DNA of 64,000 bases from Salmonella enterica subsp. enterica serovar Choleraesuis (GCA_022846635.1 AP025685.1:1674001-1738000); one strand, 5' to 3'; positions 1-10,632 are shown, counted from the stretch's first letter. The notes: generated by a model from the sequence alone, not told the origin. Made by a program: numbers and translations.

Positions 1-1054
1 CGGCAGCCATTGAACAGGCAACCCCAACTTCACCCTGGCAACCGACTTCGGCACCAGAAATAGAGGCGTTCATTTTGTAGAGCACGCCAATTGCGCCAGA
101 AGCCAGGAAATAGCGAATATAGGTTTCAGGGCTGACCGATTCGATAAAGTGATCGTAATATGCCAGCACAGCCGGAACGATACCGCAGGCACCGTTAGTT
201 GGCGCCGTCACCACCCGACCACCGGCCGCGTTCTCTTCGTTAACCGCCAGCGCGAACATATTCACCCAGTCTACCACATTCATCGGGTCGTTGGACAGAT
301 TATCGTTTGAAACCAGCATCCGGCGCAGGGCAGAAGCGCGGCGCGGCACTTTAAGCGGCCCAGGCAGAATCCCTTCGGTATTCATACCCCGGTCGATACA
401 GGCGCGCATGGTTTGCCAGACATTGCCGAAATACTCTTCGATAGTTTTCTTATCATGCAAAGCCAGTTCGTTTTGCATCACCAGCCCGGAGATAGACAGC
501 CCGGTATCTTTGCAGTGGGCCAGTAGTTGGCTTGCGGAGTTATAGGCGTAAGGAACCGGACGATCGCTGGCATCCGGACGGCCAAAGTGGGCTTCATCAA
601 CGATAAACCCGCCGCCGATGGAATAGTAAGTTTGAGCGTATAGCTCAACATCGTCCTGCCAGGCATGGATCCGCATCCCGTTTTCGTGCAACGGCAGGTT
701 ATCGGTATGGAAAATCATACCGCCCTGGCGTGGAAAATCGACTTCACGACGTCCGTTAGCCAGTAGCAGACGCTCGCGGGTTTCGACATCACGAATAAAT
801 GAAGGAATTGAATCGATATCGACGTTGTCGGGCATGTTGCCCGCCAGTCCCATAATAATGGCGATATCGGTATGGTGGCCTTTGCCTGTTAATGACAGCG
901 AACCGTATACATCGACGCTGATGCGCGTGACTTCCCCTAATAATCCGCTGTTTTCTAAATCATCTACAAACTGCTTACCGGCCTTCATTGGGCCAACGGT
1001 GTGCGAGCTGGATGGGCCAATGCCGACTTTGAACATGTCAAAGATACTGATCAC
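1..1054 (-). CDS. sdaA: L-serine dehydratase (L-serine deaminase I), C-terminus cut by window edge
   Basis: Deaminates L-serine to pyruvate and ammonia in the cytoplasm using an oxygen-labile [4Fe-4S] cluster. The reverse strand gives an uninterrupted frame from a GTG at 1054 that begins [20 protein letters not shown], the family's N-terminal signature. At the other end it reads [19 protein letters not shown], including cysteines of the cluster region. About 351 residues are visible of roughly 454 in E. coli SdaA, so the last ~100 lie before position 1. The GTG start is preceded by a purine-rich GGCAGGAGT. No nearby alternative start fits the conserved N-terminus. Orientation and neighbour (nudL) match the E. 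coli order. Confidence 0.96.
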   Translation of the reverse strand, partial: MISIFDMFKVGIGPSSSHTVGPMKAGKQFVDDLENSGLLGEVTRISVDVYGSLSLTGKGHHTDIAIIMGLAGNMPDNVDIDSIPSFIRDVETRERLLLANGRREVDFPRQGGMIFHTDNLPLHENGMRIHAWQDDVELYAQTYYSIGGGFIVDEAHFGRPDASDRPVPYAYNSASQLLAHCKDTGLSISGLVMQNELALHDKKTIEEYFGNVWQTMRACIDRGMNTEGILPGPLKVPRRASALRRMLVSNDNLSNDPMNVVDWVNMFALAVNEENAAGGRVVTAPTNGACGIVPAVLAYYDHFIESVSPETYIRYFLASGAIGVLYKMNASISGAEVGCQGEVGVACSMAA

Positions 1055-1261
1055 GGTATTACTCCTGCCTGAGAGGTTGTTTGCGCAACAACCACGACTG
1101 CTGTCAACTGCGGCTAGTGTAAGAGCTAATTGCTTACATCTGGAAACTATTCACATGAATTAAACTCATGCGTCACCTTAGCCTAACTTATCAACGCGAC
1201 TTCTGAATGCCGATTCTACAGGTAATATTGGGGCGTTGATGCTAATTAACAGTATAAACCA

Positions 1262-1837
1262 CTACTCGATACCAATTTGCAGCGCCAGTTCACGAATTAT
1301 GCCCGCAGTCATTCCCCATACCATGTAGTGCTGATACCAGGAGAGCCACACCCGGTGCTCATTCCCGCGGCGATGGATATCCAGCGGATGATAACGCCCC
1401 AGGTGTAGCGCTTCGGCGAGCGGCATTTCGAATACCGACGCCACCTCATCTTCACTGGCGTGGTAGTGCAGGTCTGGCGGAACCAGGCCGACCACCGGCG
1501 TAACCCGAAACCCGGTGATACTGTCCACCGGCGGCAGAACGCCGACAACTTCCACACAATCGGGGGGGATCGCCACCTCTTCCTGAGCTTCACGCAGCGC
1601 GGTAGCGATGAGCGAACCATCGGTATCATCCCAGGCTCCGCCTGGAAAGGCGACCTGGCCTGCGTGTTTGCGCAAGTGCGTAGAGCGTTGCGTTAACAGC
1701 AGACCTGGCTGCGGGCGGCGAATAATCGGGATCAGTACGGCGGCATGCCGCGCATTTAGCGCGCTGACAACCGGTGCCGGGCGCAGCATTTGAAATCGGG
1801 ACAGAAAACTATCAAGCGTTAAAGAACTGGCATTCAT
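1262..1837 (-). CDS. nudL: Nudix hydrolase NudL
   Basis: Predicted Nudix-family pyrophosphatase of 191 aa; the E. coli protein (YeaB) is 192 aa and CoA-pyrophosphatase-like. The Nudix box is visible near residues 66-90: [23 protein letters not shown], with the REAQEE core that binds divalent metal. The preceding QVAFPGG is typical of the CoA-diphosphatase subgroup. The ATG overlaps the pabB stop as ATGA (1834-1837), so the gene is translationally coupled to pabB. The natural substrate has been uncertain for this family, and the assignment to CoA derivatives comes from motif similarity only. Confidence 0.93.
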   Translation of the reverse strand: MNASSLTLDSFLSRFQMLRPAPVVSALNARHAAVLIPIIRRPQPGLLLTQRSTHLRKHAGQVAFPGGAWDDTDGSLIATALREAQEEVAIPPDCVEVVGVLPPVDSITGFRVTPVVGLVPPDLHYHASEDEVASVFEMPLAEALHLGRYHPLDIHRRGNEHRVWLSWYQHYMVWGMTAGIIRELALQIGIE

Positions 1838-3213
1838 GGTTCACTCTCAAGGAGTTGAAGAATACGGTTAACTTTATCAAAAGTTTCCTGATATTCATCC
1901 GCTTCCTGGCTGTCGGCGACAATCCCGCCGCCTGCGGAGCAATACAGTTGCCCCTGACTGGCGCTCAGGGTGCGAATATTAATGCTGGTATCCATCGTTC
2001 CGCACGCGCTGATATAGCCGGTAGAACCGCACCAGGCGTTGCGTCGCTGGGGTTCAAGCTGCTCGATAATTTCCATCGCCCTGATTTTGGGTGCGCCGGT
2101 AATCGAACCACCGGGGAAGCAGGCGCGCAGCAGGTCGCTGGCGTTAAGATTATCCGGCAGACGGGCGGTGATGGTACTGACCAGATGGTGAACCGCCGGG
2201 AATTGCTCCACCACAAACAGCTCTGGTACCGCCACGCTGCCCGGTGCGGCCACCCGGCCAATATCGTTGCGCATCAGGTCAACGATCATCAGGTTTTCAG
2301 CGCGATCTTTGGGTGAATTGGCCAGCTCTTGTGCCTGGCGGGCATCGTCTTCAGCTGCGGGCCGGCGTGGGCGAGTACCCTTGATAGGACGCGTTTCTAT
2401 TTGACCGTCGTGCAACCGGACAAAGCGCTCCGGCGACAGGCTCAGAACCGCTCCTTGCGGCAAGCGCAAAAAGGCGCTGAAAGGCGCTTTATTGATAGCG
2501 TTCAGGCGAATAAAAGCCTGCCATTCGTCACCCTGATAATGGGCTGTGAAGCGCTGGGCCAGATTGACCTGATAGCAGTCCCCACTGTGCAGCCATGCCT
2601 GAACCTGACGAAACTTCTCGCCATATTGCTCGCGGCTCATATTGCTTTGCCAGCTGGAGGTCAGATGCAGAGCAGGGCGGGCTGGAGACGCCTGCGCCAG
2701 CAGCCACTCATAACGTTGTTGAGCATTCTGCCAGCTAACCAGTGTGATTTTCTTCAACTGATGATCGGCAATCAGCGCCCAGTCATAGATACCGATAGCC
2801 ATATCGGGCAGGTCTATATCACGTTCGGCAAGTTCTGGCAGTCGCTCTATCCGCCGACCGAGGTCGTAACCGAATAGGCCCAGCGCGCCGCCGCAAAAGG
2901 GCAGCTCTGCGCGGGGAGTGGTTTGCCATCCCGTGGCGCGCAAAAGCTCATTCACCAGTCCAAAGGGGCAATCCTTACTAATAACCGGTGGCTGGTTATG
3001 GCGTGTGATTTCAGTAAGCTCGCCCTTGGTCATGGCGGTAGTCTGGGGATCGGCCACCACAATATCGAAACGGCTGTGGGGATGGTCGGCGTGCCCGGAG
3101 TGCAGCATCATGGCCCACGGCAGATGGTGAATTTGAGAGAAATAGTGCTGAGCGGCATCGATTTGCCAGGGAAGTTCCAGAATTTGCAGCTGGCTTCCGG
3201 AGCAGGTAGTCAT
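1834..3213 (-). CDS. pabB: Aminodeoxychorismate synthase component I
   Basis: Converts chorismate plus ammonia (supplied by PabA) to 4-amino-4-deoxychorismate, the first step of p-aminobenzoate and folate synthesis. The protein is 459 aa (E. coli 453). The C-terminal chorismate-binding domain carries PIKGTRPR near residue 280, the active-site lysine region that separates PabB from TrpE. It also has [14 protein letters not shown] and [19 protein letters not shown], the hallmark of the chorismate-utilising enzymes. The N-terminal part contains [10 protein letters not shown]. It sits upstream of nudL on the same strand with a 4-nt overlap and is divergent from yoaH, an order conserved in enterics. 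Confidence 0.97.
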   Translation of the reverse strand: MTTCSGSQLQILELPWQIDAAQHYFSQIHHLPWAMMLHSGHADHPHSRFDIVVADPQTTAMTKGELTEITRHNQPPVISKDCPFGLVNELLRATGWQTTPRAELPFCGGALGLFGYDLGRRIERLPELAERDIDLPDMAIGIYDWALIADHQLKKITLVSWQNAQQRYEWLLAQASPARPALHLTSSWQSNMSREQYGEKFRQVQAWLHSGDCYQVNLAQRFTAHYQGDEWQAFIRLNAINKAPFSAFLRLPQGAVLSLSPERFVRLHDGQIETRPIKGTRPRRPAAEDDARQAQELANSPKDRAENLMIVDLMRNDIGRVAAPGSVAVPELFVVEQFPAVHHLVSTITARLPDNLNASDLLRACFPGGSITGAPKIRAMEIIEQLEPQRRNAWCGSTGYISACGTMDTSINIRTLSASQGQLYCSAGGGIVADSQEADEYQETFDKVNRILQLLESEP

Positions 3214-3298
3214 AACAGATATTCCATGATTGATGGGCGCTGGCTTCGTAAGACGCCTGGTGCGATAATACGTATCCGCCAGTTTTCAGGAGTTCACC

Positions 3299-3478
3299 AT
3301 GTTTGCAGGTTTACCTTCTCTTACTCATCTTCAGCAACAACAGGCGGTTGAACGTATTCAGACCCTGATGTCAGAAGGCATGAGCAGCGGCCAGGCCATT
3401 GCTCAGGTTGCTGAAGAGATCCGCGCTACTCATAAAGGTGAGCGTATCGTTGCCCGTTTTGAAGACGAAGACGAGTAA
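3299..3478 (+). CDS. yoaH: Small conserved protein YoaH (UPF0181)
   Basis: A 59-residue protein starting [20 protein letters not shown] and ending in the acidic tail FEDEDE. Length and sequence match the enterobacterial YoaH family of unknown function. A strong AGGAG lies at 3289-3293, six bases before the ATG. It is divergent from pabB and convergent with yoaB, as in E. coli. The sequence is predicted mostly helical, with no signal peptide or membrane segment. No function can be assigned. Confidence 0.92.
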   Translation: MFAGLPSLTHLQQQQAVERIQTLMSEGMSSGQAIAQVAEEIRATHKGERIVARFEDEDE

Positions 3479-3485
3479 CCCCGTG

Positions 3486-3508
3486 GGCGCAGGCATTCCG
3501 CCTGCGCC
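3486..3508. terminator. GC-rich hairpin between convergent yoaH and yoaB
   Basis: A perfect 9-bp stem GGCGCAGGC/GCCTGCGCC with a 5-nt loop lies between two convergent stop codons. Neither side has a U-run, so it may stabilise 3' ends more than terminate. Confidence 0.4.
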
Positions 3509-3516
3509 GCAGCGCG

Positions 3517-3864
3517 TCAGTCGACGGCGGCGATAATCTTAATTTCCACTTTATAACGCGGATTCATCAGTTGAGCCTGAAATGCGCAGCGGGTAGGGGC
3601 ATGGCCTGCTGGCACCCAGCTATCCCACGCGCGATTCATTTCGGCCGCGTCCGCCAGGTTTGGCAGCAGGATGGTGGCGTCGAGAATTTTGGTTTTATCG
3701 CTGCCCTGTGAAATCAGCGCCGCTTCAATCTGCGCCAGCGCGCTCATAGTCTGCTCATAGGCATCGCCATCCAGATTATCCGGTACGCTGGTGTAATAAA
3801 GGGTGTTGTTATGGATCACTATCTCTGACCAGCGTGGCTGAGTATCAATACGTTTAATCGTCAT
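3517..3864 (-). CDS. yoaB: RidA-family (YjgF/YER057c) protein YoaB
   Basis: A 115-aa member of the Rid family; E. coli YoaB is 114 aa. Archetypal RidA enzymes deaminate reactive enamine/imine intermediates, but the role of the YoaB subgroup is not established. The N-terminus TIKRIDTQPRWSEIVIHNNTLYYTS and the C-terminal APTRCAFQAQLMNPRYKVEIKIIAAVD are typical. The C-terminal Arg in TRCAFQ corresponds to the conserved carboxylate-binding arginine of the family. It is convergent with yoaH and divergent from yoaA, as in E. coli. Confidence 0.9.
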   Translation of the reverse strand: MTIKRIDTQPRWSEIVIHNNTLYYTSVPDNLDGDAYEQTMSALAQIEAALISQGSDKTKILDATILLPNLADAAEMNRAWDSWVPAGHAPTRCAFQAQLMNPRYKVEIKIIAAVD

Positions 3865-4085
3865 TTCCTTTTCCTTTTACAGTGAATAACAACCGGGCTG
3901 CAAGCCTGCCACAATGCGCGGCGCTCGTCACCATGCGGCTGGCTAAAAAGGCACTCGCCTGACATAATCGCCCGGCCAGAACCGCGATCGCCGGCAGGTG
4001 AATTGCGCCGGATTTTATGCCGGATAACGGCAGGAATTTCTACCATGGCGTGGCAATGGCAGGCTCTATACAACGGGGAATATGC

Positions 4086-5996
4086 GTGACAGATGATTTT
4101 GCAACAGACGGCCAGTTAGCCCAGGCCATACCCGGTTTCCGGCCCAGAGAGCCGCAGCGCCAGATGGCGCATGCGGTGAGTGAGGCTATCGAAAGCCAGT
4201 CTCCGCTGGTGGTTGAGGCGGGAACCGGCACCGGGAAAACCTATGCTTACCTGGCTCCGGCGCTGCGTTCGGGCAAAAAAGTCATTGTTTCTACCGGATC
4301 GAAAGCGTTGCAGGATCAGCTGTATAACCGCGATTTGCCTACGGTCGCCGGGGCGCTCAAGTTCACCGGGCAACTGGCTTTGCTAAAAGGGCGCTCTAAC
4401 TATTTGTGCCTGGAACGACTGGAGCAGCAGACTCTGGCCGGTGGCGACCTGCCGGTGCAAACGCTTAGCGACTTAATGCATTTGCGCAACTGGGCCAGCG
4501 AAACCGTCGATGGTGATATCAGCCGGGCGGGAACGGTGGCAGAAGACGCACCGGTATGGCCGCTTATCACCAGTACGAACGATAACTGCCTGGGACAGGA
4601 CTGTCCGCGTTACCAGGACTGCTTCGTCGTTAAAGCACGTAAAAAGGCGCTTGATGCCGATGTCGTCGTGGTGAACCACCATCTGTTCCTTGCCGATATG
4701 GTGGTTAAAGAGAGCGGTTTTGCCGAGCTAATCCCCGACGCAGACGTCATCATCTTCGATGAAGCCCATCAAATCCCAGATATCGCCAGCCAGTATTTTG
4801 GCCAGTCATTGTCCAGCCGCCAGTTGCTGGATCTGGCGAAAGATATCACCATCGCCTGGCGCACTGAGGTGCGCGATACTCAGCAACTGCAAAAATGTGC
4901 CGACCGCCTGGCGCAGAGCGCTCAGGATTTCCGCTTACAGCTTGGTGAGCCGGGTTTTCGCGGTAACCTGCGCGAATTACTGGCCGACCGCAATATTCAG
5001 CGGGCGCTGGTGCTGCTCGATGATGCCCTGGAACTTTGTTATGACGTATGCAAGCTGGCACTAGGCCGTTCGGCGCTGTTGGATGCCGCTTTTGAGCGGG
5101 CCACGACTTACCGCGCACGGCTGAAACGGCTAAAAGAGACCGGTACGCCCGGTTTTAGCTACTGGTATGAGTGCAATGCCCGCCATTTTACCCTGGCGCT
5201 GACGCCCCTGACCGTGGCCGATAAGTTTCAGGATGTTATGAAGCAGAAACCCGGCAGCTGGATTTTTACCTCAGCGACCCTGTCAGTTAATGACGACATC
5301 AGCCACTTTACCGCCCGGCTGGGTATTGATAAGGCGAACAGCCTGCTGTTACCCAGCCCGTTCGATTATCAGCATCAGGCGCTGCTTTGCGTGCCGCGTG
5401 GGCTGCCCACGCCTAATCAGCCCGCGGCTGCCCGCACGCTGGCCCGGCTGCTGACGCCGCTTATTAAGGCGAATAACGGGCGTTGTTTTATGCTTTGCAC
5501 CTCGCATGCCATGATGCGCGACCTGGCGGCTGAGTTCCGGGCTCAGCTAACCCTACCGGTGTTATTACAAGGCGAGACCAGTAAAGGGCAGCTGCTGGCG
5601 CAGTTTGTTGAAGCCGGTAACGCGCTGCTGGTCGCGACCAGTAGCTTCTGGGAAGGGGTGGATGTGCGCGGCGACACGCTGTCGCTGGTTATTATCGATA
5701 AACTGCCGTTTACCCCTCCTGACGATCCATTACTGAAAGCGCGTATGGATGACTGCAAAATCCGCGGCGGCGATCCGTTTGACGAAGTGCAACTACCGGA
5801 AGCGGTTATCACATTAAAGCAAGGGGTGGGGCGTCTGATTCGCGATGTTGATGATAGAGGCGTTCTGGTTATCTGCGATAACCGACTGGTGATGCGCCCT
5901 TACGGGGCGGTATTCCTCAACAGCCTGCCGCCTGCTCCGCGTACCAGGGACATTAAACGGGCAGTCGAATTCCTGACAGCCCCGCAAACACAGTAA
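4086..5996 (+). CDS. yoaA: DinG/XPD-family ATP-dependent DNA helicase YoaA
   Basis: Fe-S superfamily 2 helicase linked to DNA repair; in E. coli it works with the HolC (chi) subunit of DNA polymerase III. I chose the GTG at 4086 because the protein then begins VTDDFATDGQLAQAIPGF and is 636 aa, the E. coli length. An upstream ATG at 4017 would add 23 unrelated residues. Walker A is EAGTGTGKT at about residues 44-52. The Fe-S cysteines include NYLCLE and CLGQDCPRYQDC, and the DEAH box is FDEAHQ. The late motifs SFWEGVDVRGD and QGVGRLIR are present. It lies just upstream of tsaB. Confidence 0.97.
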   Translation: MTDDFATDGQLAQAIPGFRPREPQRQMAHAVSEAIESQSPLVVEAGTGTGKTYAYLAPALRSGKKVIVSTGSKALQDQLYNRDLPTVAGALKFTGQLALLKGRSNYLCLERLEQQTLAGGDLPVQTLSDLMHLRNWASETVDGDISRAGTVAEDAPVWPLITSTNDNCLGQDCPRYQDCFVVKARKKALDADVVVVNHHLFLADMVVKESGFAELIPDADVIIFDEAHQIPDIASQYFGQSLSSRQLLDLAKDITIAWRTEVRDTQQLQKCADRLAQSAQDFRLQLGEPGFRGNLRELLADRNIQRALVLLDDALELCYDVCKLALGRSALLDAAFERATTYRARLKRLKETGTPGFSYWYECNARHFTLALTPLTVADKFQDVMKQKPGSWIFTSATLSVNDDISHFTARLGIDKANSLLLPSPFDYQHQALLCVPRGLPTPNQPAAARTLARLLTPLIKANNGRCFMLCTSHAMMRDLAAEFRAQLTLPVLLQGETSKGQLLAQFVEAGNALLVATSSFWEGVDVRGDTLSLVIIDKLPFTPPDDPLLKARMDDCKIRGGDPFDEVQLPEAVITLKQGVGRLIRDVDDRGVLVICDNRLVMRPYGAVFLNSLPPAPRTRDIKRAVEFLTAPQTQ

Positions 5997-6065
5997 TTTA
6001 GCCTGAGCTATGCTATTATGCGCGCCGTTTTTATACTCCCGGCCAACTGTAAGGGGCTTTAAGCC

Positions 6066-6761
6066 ATGCAAATTCTCGCCATCGACACGGCCACGGAAGC
6101 GTGTTCCGTCGCGCTGTGGCAGGACGGTCGTACTTCGGCCCATTTTGAACTTTGCGCGCGTGAACACACTCAGCGCATTCTGCCCATGGTGCGCGATATC
6201 CTGAACCAGGGGCTTGTTTCATTGTCTGAAATTAGTGTACTGGCTTTTGGCCGCGGGCCGGGCAGTTTTACCGGCGTACGAATTGGTATCGGTATTGCTC
6301 AGGGCCTGGCGCTGGGTGCTAACCTGCCGATGGTCGGCGTTTCCACTTTAGCCACCATGGCGGAAGGTGCATGGCGTAAAACCGGGGCAACCCGGGTGCT
6401 GGCGGCCATCGATGCGCGTATGGGCGAAGTCTACTGGGCAGAGTATCAGCGCGATGAATCCGGTAGCTGGCACGGCGAGCAGACTGAGGCGGTATTGAAG
6501 CCGGAAGCCGTGACCGAACGTCTGATGGCGCTTTCGGGTGAGTGGGCAACTGTCGGTACCGGCTGGCAGGCCTGGCCTGAAATGGCCAGCGGTACGCCGG
6601 TTACTCTGACCGATGGCCAGACTCAACTACCGGAAGCCGAAGATATGTTGCCGCTGGCGCTGGAAAAATTCCGCCGCGGTGAAAGTGTGGCGGTTGAGGA
6701 TGCTCAGCCGGTTTATCTGCGTAACGAAGTAGCGTGGAAAAAGCTTCCAGGCCGCGAATAA
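6066..6761 (+). CDS. tsaB: tRNA threonylcarbamoyladenosine biosynthesis protein TsaB
   Basis: Non-catalytic, ASKHA-fold partner of TsaD in the TsaBDE complex, which installs t6A37 on ANN-decoding tRNAs and is essential in E. coli. The protein is 231 aa, the same as E. coli YeaZ. It begins [18 protein letters not shown], has the glycine-rich [13 protein letters not shown] near residue 64, and ends with [24 protein letters not shown]-type Shine-Dalgarno precedes the ATG. It lies between yoaA and yeaY, the standard enteric context. Confidence 0.97.
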   Translation: MQILAIDTATEACSVALWQDGRTSAHFELCAREHTQRILPMVRDILNQGLVSLSEISVLAFGRGPGSFTGVRIGIGIAQGLALGANLPMVGVSTLATMAEGAWRKTGATRVLAAIDARMGEVYWAEYQRDESGSWHGEQTEAVLKPEAVTERLMALSGEWATVGTGWQAWPEMASGTPVTLTDGQTQLPEAEDMLPLALEKFRRGESVAVEDAQPVYLRNEVAWKKLPGRE

Positions 6762-6798
6762 ATAAGGTTACGCGTTTCGTTAGTACGGAGTGATTATC

Positions 6799-7386
6799 AT
6801 GGCAGATTACTTAATTCCGCGTTTTCTTCCTGCTATAGGGTTGGCGGTTACGGTATTACTGACGGGATGCGTAACGGTGCCTGATGCAATTAAAGGCACC
6901 AGTCCAACGCCTCAGCAGGATCTGGTTCGGGTATTGAATGCTCCTCAGCTCTATATCGGCCAGGAGTCTCGCTTCGGCGGCAAAGTTTTATCGGTTGATA
7001 ATAAGGCCGGTAAAACCCGGCTGGAGATAGCGACCGTGCCGCTGGACGAAGGGGCAAGGCCGGTATTGGGTGAGCCGTCGCGTGGCCGCATTTATGCCGA
7101 TATTAATGGCTTCCTTGACCCGGTCGATTTTCGCGGACAGTTGGTAACCGTCGTTGGGCCAATTACCGGCGTTGAGCACGGGAAAATTGGCCAGAGCGAT
7201 TACACCTTTGTGGTGGTAAATACCATTGGCTGGAAGCGCTGGCGTGTGGTGCAACAGGTAGTTATGCCGCCGCAGCCGATGATGGATCCCTGGATGTGGG
7301 GGCCGCGTCATCGTTGGGCATATGGCTACGGCCCCGGCTGGTACGATCCTATGCCAGCCCAGGTGCAAACTATAGTCACCGAATAA
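6799..7386 (+). CDS. yeaY: Slp-family outer-membrane lipoprotein YeaY
   Basis: Predicted outer-membrane lipoprotein of the starvation-inducible Slp family, 195 aa from the ATG at 6799 (E. coli 193). A GGAG at 6787-6790 fits this ATG better than the GTG three codons upstream. The signal peptide ends in the lipobox LLTGC, acylated cysteine near residue 24, followed by [18 protein letters not shown]. The middle contains [24 protein letters not shown], very close to YeaY. The C-terminal tail is rich in Trp, Gly and Tyr. Its biochemical role is unknown; in E. coli it is a sigma-E regulon member. Confidence 0.93.
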   Translation: MADYLIPRFLPAIGLAVTVLLTGCVTVPDAIKGTSPTPQQDLVRVLNAPQLYIGQESRFGGKVLSVDNKAGKTRLEIATVPLDEGARPVLGEPSRGRIYADINGFLDPVDFRGQLVTVVGPITGVEHGKIGQSDYTFVVVNTIGWKRWRVVQQVVMPPQPMMDPWMWGPRHRWAYGYGPGWYDPMPAQVQTIVTE

Positions 7387-7409
7387 TTAATTGTTTTTAT
7401 TGAAAATTC

Positions 7410-7442
7410 AAACAGTGGCGCTGCCACTGTTTGCCGTTTTAT
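7410..7442 (+). terminator. Rho-independent terminator after yeaY
   Basis: A perfect 10-bp stem AAACAGTGGC/GCCACTGTTT with loop GCT, followed by GCCGTTTTATTA, 24 nt after the yeaY stop. Confidence 0.7.
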
Positions 7443-7501
7443 TACCCTAACAAAAAAATATTAGTGATTTGCCTCCCAACCTTAAACCGGGCTAATTAAT
7501 A

Positions 7502-7518
7502 AACTGGTACGCTGAGTT
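7502..7518 (+). promoter_or_regulatory. Candidate FadR operator upstream of fadD
   Basis: AACTGGTACGCTGAGTT resembles the FadR palindrome family (AACTGGTCNGACCAGTT type): a full left half and an imperfect right half. It is ~75 nt before the fadD start. FadR is encoded in this window (17626-18342) and represses fadD in E. coli. Confidence 0.55.
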
Positions 7519-7590
7519 AATATGATGTTAATAATCTGTTGACTTTTCGGGGTTGTGATGACGGCAAATAGTACATTCAGAGGTGAATCT

Positions 7591-9276
7591 TTGCAGAAAG
7601 TTTGGCTCAACCGCTATCCGGCCGACGTGCCGGCTGAAATAAACCCCGATCAATATAGCTCGTTGGTGGAGCTGTTCGAGCGCTCCGTCACCCGTTATGC
7701 CGACAGTCCGGCATTCATCAACATGGGTGAAGTGATGACCTTCCGCAAGCTCGAAGAGCGCAGCCGCGCTTTTGCCGCCTATCTGCAACAGGGGCTGGGG
7801 CTTCAGAAAGGAGATAGGGTAGCGTTGATGATGCCGAATCTGCTGCAATATCCGGTAGCGCTGTTCGGGATTTTGCGTGCCGGAATGGTAGTGGTAAACG
7901 TAAACCCTCTTTATACCCCGCGCGAGCTGGAGCATCAGCTTAATGACAGCGGTGCGGCGGCAATTGTTATTGTTTCAAACTTTGCTCATACCCTGGAAAA
8001 AGTCGTAGCTAACACTAATGTTCGCCACGTAATCCTAACGCGCATGGGCGACCAGCTGTCGGCCACGAAAGGGACGCTGGTCAACTTTGTGGTCAAATAC
8101 ATTAAACGCCTGGTGCCTAAGTATCATCTGCCGGATGCGGTCTCTTTCCGTTCGGCGATGCATCAGGGTTATCGCATGCAATATATTCGCCCGGAGCTGA
8201 GCGGCCAGGATCTGGCTTTCCTGCAATATACCGGCGGTACCACCGGCGTCGCCAAAGGGGCAATGCTGACTCACCGTAATATGCTGGCCAATATAGAACA
8301 GGTGAAAGGTACCTACGGGCCGCTATTGTTCGAGCACAAAGAGCTGATAGTGACCGCGCTGCCGCTCTACCATATTTTTGCATTGACCATGAACTGCCTG
8401 CTGTTTATCGAGTTGGGCGGTCAAAACCTGCTGATAACCAACCCGCGCGATATTCCGGGGCTGGTAAAAGAGCTGGCAAAATACCCATTTACTGCTATTA
8501 CCGGGGTAAACACTCTGTTCAATGCGCTGCTCAACAATAAAGATTTTCATCAGCTCGATTTTTCCAGCCTGCATCTGGCGGCCGGCGGCGGCATGCCGGT
8601 TCATCATGCGGTGGCTGAGCGCTGGGAGAAACTTACCGGACGTTATTTGCTGGAGGGCTATGGCCTGACCGAATGCTCTCCGCTGGTTAGCGTTAACCCA
8701 CACGATATTGATTACCACAGCGGGAGTATCGGTCTTCCTGTACCATCAACCGACGTAAAACTGGTTGATGACGACGACAATGAAGTAGAGCCGGGCGTGC
8801 CGGGCGAGCTGTGCGTACGCGGCCCGCAGGTTATGCTGGGCTACTGGCAGCGTCCGGATGCTACCGATGAAATTCTTAAGGGTGGCTGGCTGCACACCGG
8901 TGACATCGCAACCGTGGATGAGCAGGGCTTTTTGCGAATTGTCGATCGTAAAAAAGATATGATTCTGGTCAGCGGTTTTAACGTCTATCCCAATGAGATA
9001 GAGGACGTGGCGATGCAGCATGAAGGCGTGAGTGAAGTGGCGGCAATCGGCGTCCCTTCTGAAGCCAGCGGCGAGTCGGTACGCCTGGTGGTGGTAAAAA
9101 AAGACCCAGCGCTGACGGAAGAAGAGTTAATCGCTTTTTGTCGCCGTAACCTCACCGGTTATAAAGTGCCAAGACAGGTTGAATTTCGTGATGAATTGCC
9201 AAAAAGTAATGTCGGCAAAATTTTACGGCGCGAATTGCGTGACGAATTCAGCAGGAAAAGTAACAATAGCCACTAA
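7591..9276 (+). CDS. fadD: Long-chain fatty acid-CoA ligase FadD
   Basis: Inner-membrane-associated acyl-CoA synthetase that activates imported long-chain fatty acids through an acyl-AMP intermediate, feeding beta-oxidation. I chose the TTG at 7591 (GAGGTG upstream): it gives [14 protein letters not shown] and exactly 561 residues, the E. coli length, and E. coli fadD also uses TTG. An in-frame ATG at 7555 would add 12 residues without family support. Motifs seen: ATP/AMP loop [11 protein letters not shown] (~residues 213-223), [14 protein letters not shown] and the catalytic-lysine C-terminus [15 protein letters not shown] strong terminator follows. Confidence 0.97.
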   Translation: MQKVWLNRYPADVPAEINPDQYSSLVELFERSVTRYADSPAFINMGEVMTFRKLEERSRAFAAYLQQGLGLQKGDRVALMMPNLLQYPVALFGILRAGMVVVNVNPLYTPRELEHQLNDSGAAAIVIVSNFAHTLEKVVANTNVRHVILTRMGDQLSATKGTLVNFVVKYIKRLVPKYHLPDAVSFRSAMHQGYRMQYIRPELSGQDLAFLQYTGGTTGVAKGAMLTHRNMLANIEQVKGTYGPLLFEHKELIVTALPLYHIFALTMNCLLFIELGGQNLLITNPRDIPGLVKELAKYPFTAITGVNTLFNALLNNKDFHQLDFSSLHLAAGGGMPVHHAVAERWEKLTGRYLLEGYGLTECSPLVSVNPHDIDYHSGSIGLPVPSTDVKLVDDDDNEVEPGVPGELCVRGPQVMLGYWQRPDATDEILKGGWLHTGDIATVDEQGFLRIVDRKKDMILVSGFNVYPNEIEDVAMQHEGVSEVAAIGVPSEASGESVRLVVVKKDPALTEEELIAFCRRNLTGYKVPRQVEFRDELPKSNVGKILRRELRDEFSRKSNNSH

Positions 9277-9298
9277 GTCTCAGACTAATCTTTGCAAG

Positions 9299-9325
9299 GC
9301 GCTGGTCTTCACCAGCGCTTTTTTT
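9299..9325 (+). terminator. Rho-independent terminator after fadD
   Basis: Stem GCGCTGGT/ACCAGCGC (9299-9306 and 9311-9318), loop CTTC, then seven T residues. It lies between fadD and rnd. Confidence 0.9.
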
Positions 9326-9344
9326 CGCAATCAGGAATACCGTT

Positions 9345-10466
9345 TTGAATTATCAGATGATTACCAGCGATGACGCGCTGGCGCAGATTTGTGAAGCTGC
9401 CCGCCAGCATTCAGCCGTGGCGCTGGATACTGAGTTTGTTCGTACCCGCACCTATTACCCACAGCTGGGTTTGATCCAGCTTTATGACGGCCATAACCTG
9501 GCGTTAATCGACCCGTTAACTATTACCGACTGGGCACCGTTTGTCGCGCTGCTGAGCGACACCGCTGTGGTTAAATACCTGCACGCCGGTAGCGAGGACC
9601 TGGAAGTCTTTCAGCATCGATTTGGCCTGATGCCGACGCCTTTGGTGGATACCCAGCACCTGTCTGCTTTCCTTGGCCACCCGCTCTCGTGGGGATTTGC
9701 GGCCATGGTTGAGCATTATGATGGTATCAAGCTTGATAAAAGCGAGTCGCGCACTGACTGGATGGCGCGCCCGTTAACCGAGCGTCAGCGTCAATATGCC
9801 GCGGCGGACGTGGCTTATCTGTTGCCTATTGCTGACCAGTTAGTGGACAAAGCCCGCGCAGCCGGATGGCTGGATGCGGCACTGGATGAATGTTGCCTGA
9901 TGGTGCGTCGTCGTCAGGATATCCTGGCGCCGGAAGACGCCTGGCGTGATATCGGCAATGCGTGGCAGCTGCGTACCCGTCAGCTGGCCTGCCTGCATCT
10001 TCTGGCGGCCTGGCGTTTGCGTCACGCCCGTGAACGCGATATGGCGGTGAATTTCGTCGTGCGCGAAGAGAATCTTTGGAAGGTTGCGCGCTATATGCCT
10101 GGCTCCCAGGGCGAACTGGATAGCCTGGGGCTGTCAGGAAGTGAAATTCGTTTTCACGGTAAAACGCTGCTGAAACTAGTGGAACAGGCCCAGGCCATTG
10201 ATGAAGCCGACCTGCCACAGCCGCTGCGTAATCTGATTGATATGCCGGGCTACCGCCAGGCCTTTAAAATTCTCAAGGCTGAGGTGCAGTCTATTGCGGC
10301 AGAGCATAGCCTTGCACCGGAGCTGCTGGCTTCCAGACGGCAGATAAACCAGCTGCTGACAGCCCACTGGCAGCTGCGTCCGCTGACTATGCCACCAGAG
10401 CTGCTGACTGGCTGGCGCGGTGATATGACGGCGGCTCGTCTACGTACCTGCCTGGCTGCATTTTAG
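9345..10466 (+). CDS. rnd: Ribonuclease D
   Basis: 3'-5' exoribonuclease of the DEDDy family that trims tRNA precursors and other stable RNAs. The product is 373 aa (E. coli 375). The start is TTG at 9345 giving MNYQMITSDDALAQ after formyl-Met initiation; E. coli rnd also starts with UUG, which keeps its level low. Exo I is ALDTEFVRT (~residues 26-34), Exo II LHAGSEDLEVF and Exo III YAAADVAYLLP with the catalytic tyrosine. Two HRDC-type helical modules follow. It is preceded by the fadD terminator and followed by its own. Confidence 0.97.
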   Translation: MNYQMITSDDALAQICEAARQHSAVALDTEFVRTRTYYPQLGLIQLYDGHNLALIDPLTITDWAPFVALLSDTAVVKYLHAGSEDLEVFQHRFGLMPTPLVDTQHLSAFLGHPLSWGFAAMVEHYDGIKLDKSESRTDWMARPLTERQRQYAAADVAYLLPIADQLVDKARAAGWLDAALDECCLMVRRRQDILAPEDAWRDIGNAWQLRTRQLACLHLLAAWRLRHARERDMAVNFVVREENLWKVARYMPGSQGELDSLGLSGSEIRFHGKTLLKLVEQAQAIDEADLPQPLRNLIDMPGYRQAFKILKAEVQSIAAEHSLAPELLASRRQINQLLTAHWQLRPLTMPPELLTGWRGDMTAARLRTCLAAF

Positions 10467-10495
10467 TTGAGTATCTCGCTAAATTAGCGAACAAC

Positions 10496-10520
10496 AAAAC
10501 CCCGCTTTGCGGGGTTTTTT
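10496..10520. terminator. Bidirectional terminator between rnd and minE
   Basis: AAAACCCCGC TTT GCGGGGTTTTTT: a 6-bp GC stem extended by A/T pairs, with U-runs readable on both strands. It serves convergent rnd (+) and minE (-). Confidence 0.9.
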
Positions 10521-10632
10521 ATGTGTAAGGGCGGGGAAAAGCAGGATGGCCGTTGGCAAATTTGGTGCATAAAAAAGCCACCCGTAAAAAGGGCGGCATT
10601 TTATCGGTGCCTTTGGAACAGCAGGCAGTCGG

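Noticed and set aside
4017..4085. Upstream ATG extension of YoaA
   Set aside because: The 23 extra residues are absent from the family. The GTG at 4086 gives the exact 636-aa length.
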